A DNA stretch of 64,000 nt from Paraspadella gotoi (taxonomy: Eukaryota > Chaetognatha). The number at the start of each line of letters is the position of its first letter. The stretch's first letter is position 1. The DNA lies in NCBI GenBank assembly GCA_051294375.1, contig CM119271.1, positions 16,064,770 to 16,128,769 on the forward strand, in the 5' to 3' direction. The translations under genes were made by a program, and so were the position numbers. Positions 1 to 12,200 of this stretch are shown here, one piece after another. The notes under the pieces are model-generated. The model was not told the origin of the DNA, searched no databases, and saw only the letters and a program-made list of their open reading frames with translations.

Positions 1-632
1 CACGACGACGACGTCGATTTATTATTAAAAAAAAACTCGCTCACTCATCTCCGATCTTAATTTTTATGACGTAAAAAACTCGTCCAGCTTTTTTACTCAC
101 ATTTTGACTTTTTAACTTATCCTAGCCCAGTATTATTATTCGTTATATTTATATCTTTCATCTCGTTTTACCTCATGTCGTATTTCCAGGGTCAACCCCG
201 TTCGTTGTCAACGATTTACCCAAAGTTTTAGTTATGACGTAAAGATCTCATTTTTACACTCACATTCTCTCCCCCTATTATTTTTTTGTTGTAACCGTGA
301 AAAAATATATGCGTTTGTTTGGAATAATGCAATAGTCTCAACCGGCGTTCAGTAGGTTTAGCATTTATTTATATTTTATTCGACCCATTTTTCACATTTG
401 TTGAGATATTTTAAAAAGAAAACTCGGGCGATCTGAGATTGACGACCGTGTCCAGCGGTCGACCTCTTTTGGTCGAGTTTCACGCGAAAGACTCGATACA
501 AATCAAATTACGAGAACATTTATATTTTTCGTTTGATTAATTGCTTATTAATATTATCATGATTTGTCCTTTTGGTCTTTATTATTATTTTATATTATCT
601 TTCAATTTCTCTGGAAAGGCAGTCCCATCGAA
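1..632. other. AT-rich upstream region, no gene seen
   Basis: No convincing coding exon is visible. The stretch is AT-rich and probably holds the promoter and 5' UTR of the Tudor gene. An ORF from 564 runs through the proposed start codon in another frame and then into a GGA microsatellite (828-853); it is not treated as coding. Confidence 0.5.
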
Positions 633-3600
633 ATGGATTCTCCGGTTAATAACCGATATTTAATTGCGAGTTCTACTTCGGCCAGGTATGTCGCAGACAC
701 TATATCTACCTTTTCGGTCTGTCCGTCCGTCTGTCGGTGTATAATGATAAATGAATTAACCTTAATAAATAAAATTCGTTACGGAAAAAGGCAATATCTT
801 CTGAATTCCAATGAGAATGGTGGGATGAGGAGGAGGAGGAGGAGGAGGAGGAGAATGCATAGAAGTGAATTAACGAAAGGAATTTGAGGAGTTAAACGGA
901 ATTAACCCGAGCTGTGGCATAGTTTCTGTAGACTGTACGTTTATATTATTATTATTTTCTTTATTTCGTCTTTCAGTCCATCAACGGGATGGCGTCATTC
1001 CGACAACGGATTAGACTCCCATACTTTTTCTGGGAATTCCGCCGGCGCCGCCACTCCCTCGTTTTCCGGCGCCGCTTCCCTCTGCGGCGCCGCTACTCCA
1101 TCTTCCGGTGCCGATCTCAAGACGCGACGCCCTTCCTGCGCCGAAGATGAAAAGCGCGACTGTGTTTTCTCCGAGGCTGATTCTCGCCGCGGCAGCTGCA
1201 GCGTCGGCGGCGGCTTTAACGTTCACGTTCCCCCTTCGTTTATTTAAATATTATTAGTAAAATCCATATTCCTCCTTATTACATCCGGGTCCCTGGGGAA
1301 GGGGGGGAACTTGGACGTTAAGTGAACGTTCGTAAAAGCAGACTCCCTCGGCCGAATCTTCTCGAGCGACGCCGCCAGTTGCGACTTCTCCCAACGCCGG
1401 CGCCTCTCCGACGCCCCGGGGCCGAGTCGTCGGCGCCGTCACGCCTCGTCTCATTCGATCCTCTCGTCTCCCGAACGGCGCCTCGCCTTCTTACGCTCCG
1501 ACGGCGTCGGCCAGGAAACGCAAGGCCGACAAGAGGATGGAGATATTCGTCGTTCGAGTCGTTTCCCCCTCAGAATTTTATATTCAGGTTTGTTTAGATT
1601 TGGTTAATTGTTAACCTAAATGATTAACTATATTGTTAATTCTGTTGGAAGTAATTCTTGTTATAAGTATTCTTAAATAGTGAAAACTTTTCCGAAAACC
1701 GTGTCAAAAAAATATGCTACAATATGAGATTGAAGAATTCAATCTTGGTTGATATGAATCATAAGTTATTCTCTCTCTCACTCTCGCTTACTCCAGTTGA
1801 AAGAGGATCAACTTCAACTGGAAAAATTGATGAAAGATTTGAACAAAGAATTGAAAGATTCTTCTCCGGAGCAAAATCGCGTTTGGAGAGAAGACGAGAC
1901 TTGCGCCAGTAAGAACTTTTGATTATAAAGGTTAATCAATTAATTTAAATGAATTGTAGAAATATACAATTCTTTTATATTTTATTTACTAATCATTTAG
2001 ATCCAATTGAAACAGTTTAAAAACCAAAAAAAATTTTTACTTGATTCATGAGAAACCCCCACTGTAAAGAATCAAAATTCGAATACTTGTTGATGAACAG
2101 GCTTGTACCTATTAACAATTTTGAATAAAAAAAAAATCCGAACTTTAGAATAGAATTTTATAGAATTCTAATTGTAAGTTATCTCATGTAAATATAGATA
2201 GAAATAGATAGAGGTCTTCTCCACCATGTCCGCCATATGCTGTCTAAAATCGCTAGCTGATTGAATATTGAAGAAATGGAGAATCTGTGAATTGTACCAA
2301 ATCCATGAGTTGAATTGTTCTGTCCAGTTTTGGATGACGTTTTGCATCGGGGAAAAATCGTGCGCGTCTGGTCACGCGGGATGATTGTGCGGCGAGTCCT
2401 CGGCTCCAAATCGTACGTATTCCATTTCTATTGTTACATCAATTTTTCTCTGTATAATATATATATATATATACCATTTAATTCAGTTCCGGCGACGGTG
2501 AACCCGCCTTTTGGGTCAAATCCGTCGACTACGGCGGACTCCGCCGAATCCACGTCAAAGATTTAAGAGGCGAATTAGATCCCGCGATGGCGCAGCGCCA
2601 CGCATTCGCAATTAGGGCCAGACTCCTGGGAATCGCTCCACTCAAGGTTTGGAGGATAGTTTTGTTTTCTATTTTGTATTAGACATTGAGAGAGAGTGAT
2701 CGAGAGAGAATATTTAGTAGTATAGATAATGTCCGATTTTCAGGGAGAAGTCTGGCATGACTCTGTCATCTCCACTTTCTCTTCCATCGTTGGATCCGGG
2801 GGAAAAGGAGGAGGAGGAGACATCGTGATGTACAAGATTCAAAAGACTTTCGAAAACGCGTTGCAAATCGCGTTGCAGATCAAAAGCGCCGACGGTCGAA
2901 CCTTTGAAGACGTCGCGGAAATGTTGACAATGAAGGGTAATTGTAGCCTATTTAATGTAATTATAATGACTTAATTAAATCGTGTGGTTATCATCATCGT
3001 CTAAGGTTTAGCGCGTCTGACATCATTAAACGAAGAGGCGGCGGAGATGTCCGATCGACACCGACGCGGGTCAAAGGTCAAATCTTCTTCCTCTTCCTGT
3101 TTCAAATTGGTTCCCTTCGTGGCAAAACCCTCGGCCGCCGCGTGTCGACTTTGGGAGGTCAGCCTCTTTTTCTTCTTTTTCCTTTTTTACCCTCGATATT
3201 TATCTCGATATCAATCTTTTTTTAGGAGGAGCCTCGTCCTCGTCTCTCCTCGTGGCTTCCGTTCGAGAGGCCGTCGACTCCGCGGTTCCAAGCTGTCGTC
3301 ACTTTCGTCGACGAAGGAGGCGTCGTCTGGGCGGCGCTGAAAACCCTCTACGACGAGGGTCAGTTTCTTTTAATTCTTTTGATGTTTTTTTCATATAAGC
3401 AAAGATTTTAATTTATGTCATGAACATTTTAAAAATATTTTAATTTTAATTAGTTTTAAACATATATTGTTAGTGGTTCCAGAGTTTAATGAACAAATTA
3501 GTGGTAGAAGCTTGTACTGCTGTCTGTCATTATACCTGATTATATATAATAAAATGATTTTTAAACCTTAACGAATGTATTCTCAAAATGATAATCGAAA

Positions 3601-6600
3601 ACTTTTAAGAAAAACGATTCAAGAAATATGAAAAAGTCTAAATTGCTACAATATGCAAATTATAGTGAGGAACTATTTTCGCATTACTTTCAATAATCTC
3701 TATCCTTTCTTAAATCAGGTCGCCTGGGAAAGTTGAACCAAGAGGTCTCAGAGGCGGCGAAGAAGAGCGAAGAACCCGAGGGACATTCTCTGAAGGACAT
3801 TCGAGTCGGTCAGTCGGTAAGTTTAATTAAAGGTAAAGGAATAAAAAGCAAAAAAAGTGACAAAAGTGACAAAACAACAGAATTGAATGAAGAAAATTAA
3901 ACAAAATGGCCGCCATCTCTCATCAGACTGTTATTGAAATCGTCGCAATCGTTGGATATTAATTTAATAATTTTCTTTAATTTGATTTATTTGAGGTTTT
4001 GGCTCAATTTCCTCTCGAATCGACTGGATTCTGGTATCGCGCCAACTTCGAATCGTGGTCATCTTCCTCATCTTCCTCCGCCAAACTCTCATCATCCGAT
4101 CCTTCCTCTCCCCGCCTCTCCGGATCGCCTCCACGCCTCCGCGTCCGCTACGTAGACTTCGGCGACTCCGCCTTCGTCGCCGCCGCTCAAGTACGCCTCT
4201 CTCTCCCGCCCGTCGCCATAGCGACGCCGCTTCTCAGTCTTCGTCTGCGTCTCGCCGGCGTCGCCCCCAAGGGCGGACGGACCGGAGGTTGGAAGACGAG
4301 AGATTTGGACTTTTTGTACGATCGTCTCGTGGGGAAGACTGTGGGCGTGGAGTTGGGAGAAGGAAGAGGAGGAAGAAAGGATGGTTGTCTATTGGCGGAA
4401 ATTCTCACGCCAGGTATAATCTTTTTTGTCCATAGAGAATATTTTAAAATAAGAAATAAAAAAGTTGAATAAGGAAAATTAGTTTGCTTCGTAAAAACTT
4501 AAAAAGAGGGAAAGGTTGTGATTGAACGCGGGGAAGCGTCCTGCTTCGGATTTAGGGTTAATAAAGTTTTTCTTGATATTTTTTATCCATTAAAAAGTGT
4601 AGTTTTTTTGTTTGTTTTTTTTTATTCAGACGGGACGAATGTCGCCGACCTATTAGTGGAAAAGGGATGGGCGGTTAAAACGTCGGCAGAAGAATCGGGC
4701 GCCGTCGTTGCCGACAAATCATCGACCAAAGCCGACAAACCGGAAGCGGCTTCGTCGGCCGACAGCGCCGACGACGACGACGACCTCGATCTTCTTCTTC
4801 CTTCCGACGTAAAAAAGAAATTTAAAGGAAAGAAAGAATCTTCAGCGACGAAGACGAAGGCGAGTTTGAGTTTCGCCGGAGAAGCCGATCTCGTACAAGA
4901 AGATGGCAGCAACTACAACGAGACGAACGCCACGATTCTCGTCGACTCTCGTCTCTCGAACGGCGACGACGCTTCCAGACTCTCCGTATCCGTCGGTCAC
5001 GCCTCAGCAGCAGCGACGGATAGCGGCGTCGCATCCGCAGAGAATTCCGCAGCCGCGGATTCGACGCAGGAAGTTCCCGTGTATCATTTGGAAGAGAAAA
5101 TCGGATCGGGAGAGAAGGTCGAGATTTCATCTAAGGTTCCATCATCTGTTCTATCCCCAGTACAATCCCCGATGGAACAGAATCCACTGCGGGATGGAAA
5201 TGCCCCGCGGGACAGCGTAGCGCGACTCAAAGCTAAAGTCGATGCTGCGTCGTTAAGAGTCGACGTTCGGAAGGACGATGATACGCGGGGAGCCGACTCC
5301 GACTCCGTCCTTTCTCAGGACGACAGTCTTCCACGAACGAATGCTTGTCTTTCTCAAGTTAAGAAAGGTTTTCCGCTTGAAAAGTTTTCTGGTCAGAAAT
5401 TAAACACGATACAAGCAAAGGTCGGCTTGTCGTCTCAAGCCAATCATTTACATTCCTTCTATGGACAGTCTTTAGTCTCCAATCGCTTACCTTTTCAAGC
5501 CAACAACACTCTACCTCATGGCCTTTTACCTCGTGTCCGCATACCTCATCATTCCGTACGACATAGCCACACTATTCCGGCCCAAAACCAAAACCATATT
5601 ATTAGTTCTCCTTTAGCAAAAAATACCATACCTGAGAACAACCAAGACCAGAATCTCGTTGGCAATAACGATGTATTGCAAGCAATCAATGATAAACCCC
5701 TTATTCATATTCATCCTCCTCTTAATACTACCACCGAATGCCAAATTAAAGGCAACAAAGGCACACTTCAAGCTTCTTCCCTTCCCGCCGCTGCCGCTGC
5801 CGCGGTTTTAGACGCGGAAAAGCCTCTTTCTCCACTCGGCGGCTTTCACGAGCGTATTTTAAAGGTAATTTGTTTTAATAATACTTAAAAATAAACCAAG
5901 GAAAGACTTAATAAACACTTGACATTTCTTTTAGGAAAACATGGAGCGAAAGATGAACGAATTGTCCGTGGAACTGTTCGACGATCTTCCGGGCGGAGAG
6001 GAGGATGTCGATCGGGCAAAGAATTCTTCGGCGTCGGGTGGAGATGTTAGTCGGGCGAGGGAAGACGCGGCGCCCATCTTGGGAGAAGACGACGATTCAT
6101 CCTACCGCGTTTCCAACTCGGTGATTTTATTAATTATTATGGTATTTAATTTTATTAGATAGAGATTACACATGGGGAGTGCAGGTACAGTATTTTTATT
6201 TAATTTAATTAATTTAATCTCTATATAATTCATTATTTCGGTACATGCGATGACTTTCAAGGTATTTAATTTTATTTTAATGAAATATATTAAAATCCAA
6301 TTCCAGGTTGGGTCAAAGTCCTCTTGCCTGGAGCCATGTCAAATTTCCGAGGTCCTTTACCCGAGCGACGCGACTGCGATGACGACGACTGCGACATCGA
6401 TGACTCATCCTCCGACGTCGCCGAGTCCCGACGAAGGGATCGGTCGCGACGACGACGATAAGAAAGACGACGACGACGACGGCGTCGACGAAGGCAACAG
6501 CAGCTTCGAGGATGGAATATTGTGGAGTCCGATCGTCTTGCAGCCAAAATTGCCATCGTCGAAAAAGGGTGAGAGATTTTTACATATTTGCATTTTGGAC

Positions 6601-8443
6601 TTGGAGATAAAAAAGATTTGGTGGGAAGGACAGTAGAAAATCCTCCGTAATATTGGGTTAGAATTGCAACAGAATAAAAGACGGAAAAAACAAAGAGAGG
6701 CAAACCATTTTGTCTGTCATACTCTATCGATCCACTCCATTTGATTTTATCAATAGTAATTATAAAAGGTTTCATAACGGAAGGATCGTTTTGGAACATG
6801 GCCGTTCCCGAGGAGATTGACTTTTGCTTCGAGATCACTCAGTGGGAATCGGGGAGGATCTTTCATTATCGTTATCTCTTGGACGACAACAATGACCTTC
6901 GTCGGGCGGAACTCGATCACGTGTCAGCTGACGGACACGCCCACGGGGAAACGAAGGGAGAGGCCAAAGTCCCCGACCCTCAGGTCCTCGTTCGCCCCCT
7001 TTTACTTTGATGATATATTTTTATAATTGGCTAATGGCTAATGGCTAATCTATGTATTTTTTTTATGTCTTCAGATTAAAGTCAATTGCGTGATGGCCAA
7101 ACTTTTTCAGGTAAAACCAAACACACATTATTCCCATTTTTTAAGATTATTTCATTCAAAATAATTAACTTTCCTCGTTGTCCTCGCCAGAACTACATGC
7201 AAACTCAGGCCCCCGATTGGCCTCGCGCAAAGAACCCTTCTGTGGGATTTCCTTGCGCCGTCAAGTGGAGACAGGATGGCGTCTGGTATCGAGGCGTAGT
7301 CGTCAAACTTTTGGATGGAGATCACGCAAAGGTAAAGGGATATTAGAGTGAAGATGACTTAGTAGATGTTGTCGAGTTTAATTAATTTTGCTGGATTCTT
7401 CGCGATCCTTTTCTGTGTCCTCATCTTCCATGATAGAATAATTAAATTCTTGGCAAATGTTTTTTTATCCAAAAAAAATATTTCTAATATAACAAATTTA
7501 TTCAGATGTATTTATTTACCGGCATATAAATCGTATTCGTCTCCAATACTTTATCCATAATCTAATTATGATATGAATAAAAACATCTCGAAAAAATTTA
7601 ACATATAGAATACAAACATTAAAGATTTAATTATTAATTGATATTTCCAGTCGTCTCGATCCTTCGTCGTTCAGTTCGTCGACTTCGGAAATCGCGACTT
7701 CGCTCATCTCGACGACTTGAGGCTTCTTCCCACCGACGCCCTCATCCCGCCCGCTCTGGCCACCAGGGGTCAGTCCTAATCTAAACTTAGTAATTTAATT
7801 ATTACAAAGATATATCATACGGATGTTTAATTATACGTACATTCTTGTCCTAGCCAAAGTGCACGGACTCAACAACGAATTCTCGAAGGCCGTGTTCGAC
7901 TTCGTCTTCGCCTCGACGGTGGAGAAGCCGCTGCACGGGATCCTCAAAGGAACTTGGCGAGACGTTTCAGGACAGGTGGTTTGAGAAGGCGTGTGACCAG
8001 TGGAGGAGACAGACTTCTTAATCTCTTCACGAGTTTAGTTTTTTCACTTTTTCTTTGCCCTCCATTCAAAGATATTTATTCCCCTCCTTTTCCGCCCTCA
8101 TTCAAGATATGACTAAGCGACGATTCAATTCGACGATAAAATGACGAAATTATTTGGGAACGAAAATCGAGAGTCAAAATGTTAAAACAATTTAATCAAA
8201 TGATAGTGTGAATGTTGTCAATAGTTTAAAAATGAAAAACCAATTTGTGAAATTCAATCTTAGGTTTTTTTTTCCCAGGTCGTCCCCGAAATGACTGTTT
8301 GGAAACTAGGGTCTCGAAAGTTCATCCTCAAGAAGCTCGTCGACGTCGGCCTCTTGTGTTACACTCCCTCCTTCGAGGAGAGAACTTATATGAAGGCCAA
8401 GAGCGTTGAGGGCGGTGGCGGCGGCGGCGATGAAATAGACTGA
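633..8443 (+). CDS. Multi-Tudor domain protein (TDRD1/TDRD4-like), 20 exons
   Basis: Exons: 633-685, 977-~1220, 1342-1587, 1797-1908, 2328-2412, 2487-2646, 2744-2936, 3006-3157, 3226-3358, 3719-3816, 3996-4413, 4630-5864, 5935-6120, 6307-6568, 6769-6983, 7075-7110, 7191-7331, 7651-7768, 7854-7975, 8279-8443; about 1457 residues. Three extended Tudor units are visible. The first starts at MEIFVVRVVSPSEFYIQ (about residue 165) and has VKSVDYGG. The second has VVTFVDEGG, RVRYVDFGDSAFV and the SNase-like ADLLVEKGWAV. The third has VQFVDFGNRDFAHLDDLR. These are the beta strands that carry the aromatic cage for dimethylarginine. Long acidic and Ser-rich linkers separate units two and three. Family members bind methylated PIWI proteins in germ granules, so a piRNA/germline role is inferred. 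All junction phases agree except the end of exon 2, where no strong donor is seen (candidates after 1220 or 1226). The start at 633 was chosen because exon 1 joins exon 2 in phase; exons 1-2 are less certain than the rest. Confidence 0.88.
1715..1772 (+). repeat. Octamer-hairpin repeat, near-full copy
   Basis: Copy of a ~70-bp dispersed repeat (consensus start GCTACAATATGCAAATGAGA, central palindrome, end TTATTCT). Here it lacks the CAAAT part and ends 25 bp before the acceptor of Tudor exon 4. Confidence 0.7.
3645..3690 (+). repeat. Octamer-hairpin repeat, partial copy
   Basis: Begins GCTACAATATGCAAAT, diverging after that. The octamer lies 67 bp before the acceptor of Tudor exon 10 (3719). 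Confidence 0.65.
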
Positions 8444-8790
8444 AGAAATGCTTAGACATAGTTAATTAGCAAAGGGCTTTTTTCTTTAATAACGTGCGAA
8501 GATAAACTGAGCTTTTGTGTGGGCGTCAACAAACTCTGTGATATTTTTTTTTTTTGTTGTTTAAATCATTTTTCGTGATTGTAACTTTATTAGTATTTAT
8601 TTCCTAAAGATTAACCGTTTTTTTTGTTAGGTTTTCCTATTTTTTTCGTGGTATTTCCTCGAATCCGAATAAACTTATCCAATTAAATAATCGAAATAAA
8701 AAACCATTCGATCGAACAAAAAGATAAAAAAAGAGAGAAAAAAAGAAAATCTTTTTTTTTTTAAATAAAAATAAAAGAAAATTAAAAAAA
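8444..8790 (+). other. Tudor 3' UTR and zinc-finger gene leader
   Basis: AT-rich spacer of 347 bp between two genes on the same strand. A polyadenylation hexamer AATAAA lies at 8668-8673. The last 30 bases before the next ATG are almost pure A/T with AAATAAAAATAAAAG. Confidence 0.6.
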
Positions 8791-9234
8791 ATGGATCTGA
8801 TGACTAAATGTTTCTTTCCCGCGTCGATTCCGACGACGACGACATCGACTTCTCATCCTCCTCCTCAACAACATCATCCTTCACACCACGCCCCCCCTCA
8901 CCACCATCGACGCGACGCCTCCTCTTCTTCTTCCTCCCAATTCCTCGTCCCTCCTCACCCGGCCAACGTCGCCTTCTTCCCTCGCGACTTCCCCACCGCC
9001 GCCGCCGTCGTCGAGGGCTTCCACACTGGACAGCCTCTGGCGGGACCCTTCGCTGCTCCCTCCTCGAGCCACGGCGGGCAGATCGTCACTTTCCTGCCTC
9101 ACGCCGCGGCGGCGGCGGCGGCGGCGGCCCCGCCGACCACGTGCCACGTGGGTTCTTCGGGGGCCAACGCCTCCTTCTCCTCCCCGGCTCCTCCTCCTCC
9201 TCCTCCCTTCACGGCGACGAGTCATCGGGCTCAG

Positions 9235-9268
<34 letters not shown>

Positions 9269-12200
9269 TTCACGCCCAGAATCACCATTCGGGTTCGAAA
9301 GTTCATTCTCGCGCTTTTGGCCACCAGAATCAACATCGCGGCGGCGGCGGCGGCGACCAAAGGGGCGGCGGAGACCGCGGGAGCAGCCACCAGGGTGGCG
9401 GCGGTGGGCAAAGGGGCGAGCATAGGAACAACGATGCCTGTAAGTTATTTTATTTATTTTTTTTTTTCCGTAGGAGACAAATTCGTGCGGACTGATTTAC
9501 TATGATCATTTATAAATTCATCTTAAGTATAGATCATTGCTTTGATCATCGTTATTTAATTATCGTTTATTGATCTGTTTACTTTTCAGTGAAATGAGTA
9601 CCGTGTTATTATTATTCGATGATATGTGTCATAGTACATGGTTCTAATTAATTAAATTAGTTAATTAAAAATTAAGAATTAAAAACGATTTATTTCAAAT
9701 TTAATTTAAATATTGCGGTTCTCGGCGTTATTTTTTTATTTGAGCTAGGCGAACTTTTTTGTTGTATTGATAATTAAGAATTAGTGTTCATTCAATGTAA
9801 ATCGTCCCGAGCTTTTGATTTTTTAATTCTGGCTTCGGATTATTTTTTAACTATCGGTATGTTTCTGGGCGTGGGATTATGTCTTACAATTTATTTCGAA
9901 AATTCCGACTCTTTGAAGAAAAATTCATCATTCTCAGCTTGTACACTGTACAATGTACAATGTACTGTAGAGTGATGTGAAAATGATAAAATTTTAGAAA
10001 ATTAAAATTTAGCATATAAAACATAAAAATAAAAATTAATAAAAATATTTTGGTAAATTTATTTTTAAATTTTATACATAGGTGGGCCCCAGTGAGCTAT
10101 ATTTATATATAGTATTGAGTATAATAGGCTAAAATTTCAAATTGCAAATTTTAAAATTTTAATATCGGATTTGGATTCCTTGCAAAAAGTTAACATAAGA
10201 AAGTATAATTCTTTTTTCAAAATTATTTCATTAAGTTGGTTAAAATTGTAAAAAACTATATTTAAGACGCTGATTTTCAATTTCCGGTTTAAAAATATTG
10301 TTTTTTATAATTTTAACTTACTTTATAACATAATTTTTAAAAAGGATTTATATTTTCTTTTATAAACTTTTAACGAGGAATCTGACTCTGTTCTCAGAAT
10401 TTAAAAAAAAAAAATTAAATTTTGACATTATATAAGGGTAGTACTATATACTATATACTACAGATTAGTATTTACTAATATGATAGTTTCCAAGATATAA
10501 CTGCTAAATTTTGATTCCAAACTTTCACTTCACCCTAATGTACAGTAATAAAAAAAGCTGTATGAAATTGGTACAACCAATGTTAAGATTATCTTGCCTC
10601 TGACTTTGGGCAAGCTATGCTGGGTTAAGGCCGCCATCATTCTAATAAGACAAGAACGCAGCAGGACCCTTAATATTAGCTTATTTTGAGGATTCATCAC
10701 CAGACATTTATATTCATTTTGAATTCATTCATTAATAAAAGATTCTCTCTCCAGCCCGAGCCTCCTCCAACGACAACAACAAATCCTCCTCCTCCTCTTC
10801 CTCCGCCAACAAAAAAGGCATCCGTTACTTTTGCTCTCGATGCGACAAAAGTTTCAACCGGAAACCGAATCTCGCGCGACACGAGAAGATCCACGCGGGC
10901 GAGAGGCCCTACGAGTGCGCCCAGTGCTCCAAGAGATTTTCGCAGGCGTCTCACTTGAAGAAGCACGCCGCCACTCACTTTGGCGGCGCAGGCGGCGGCG
11001 GTGGAGGAGGAGGAGGAGGAGGGTAAGTTTAACGAGGGAGAGACGAGGGGGGAAAAGATTGGGTGGGGAGAGATTTTTTCTTTTATGGTTAGGATAATTT
11101 TTTTTTAATTCTAAAACGTTGAGCGGCATTTCTTGCACGAACCGATCGTAATTGTCGTTCGCTTAAAACAATGTTACTGTAAAAATTATAAACGTTTAAA
11201 CCGTACAGTGGGACAGACAGATCGAAAAGTTAGTTATATGGTGGACTAAAATCCACCAACCGTTCATCAGCGGCCATTGGTGCAGGAGGCCAGTCATTTG
11301 CCTTCCAACCCAAAGGTCCGGGGTTCTAGCCCGGTGGTCGCCTAGCTGTTAAGAGGGACGGGGCGCTTAACCCGCCTGTAACACGGTGTTACAACCTGAT
11401 CCGAAGCTCAGGGACTGCTTATATTGAACGGTTCTGTCACTTACTCATAACAATTATTACTGTCTCTTCAGTTAGTTTTTTTTCGATTACTCGCGGCGCA
11501 ACTAATAAAAAATAGATTAAATTTTAATATTATAATATGTTAATTAGATTGAGAGACTACCTTTAAAATTAATATAACTGCAGATGAATCATTTATTCAA
11601 AAGAATTAGGAATTATTGTTATTTATTTATTATTATAATTTTTTTTTCCCATTTTTTAGTCGAGGAAGCGGAAGGAGAAAGATTCATACGGACGAAGATG
11701 AAGGAAAATGCGCCTCATGTGAATCCGCGAACGGAATCGGCGAAGACGGGAAACCCAGACAATGCGTGGAATGCGGGAAAGGATTCTCCTCTGTGTCGGG
11801 AGAGGATATCGGTAAGGAGAACGGGGGGGATGGGAGAGGAGAACGGGGAAAGGGAGAGAACAAGAAACCCAGACAATTTGTGGAATGTGGGAAGGGATTC
11901 TCTTCTGTGTTGGGGGAGGATATCGGTAAGGAGAACGAGGGGTTGGCATAGGATAACGGGGAGAAAACAGGAAACCCAGAAAATGCGTGGAATTGGATTC
12001 CCCTCTGTGTCGGGAGAGGATATTGGTAAGGAGAACAAGGGCCTGGGAGATCTGAACGGGGGAGAGGAAGTAAACATGGAACAATGGTCATGCGAGAAAA
12101 AAAAATCTTATAAAAAAGTTTTTAATAAGAATATAATTAAGATTAAACGACAGAAAAATGACCTCTTCCTTCTTCGTAGGGATTCATTACAACCGCCGCA

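Noticed and set aside
8808-9425. Overlapping long ORFs on both strands in zinc-finger exon 1
   Set aside because: They are out-of-frame readings of GC-rich low-complexity code; the MDLMTK frame splices in phase to the finger exons.
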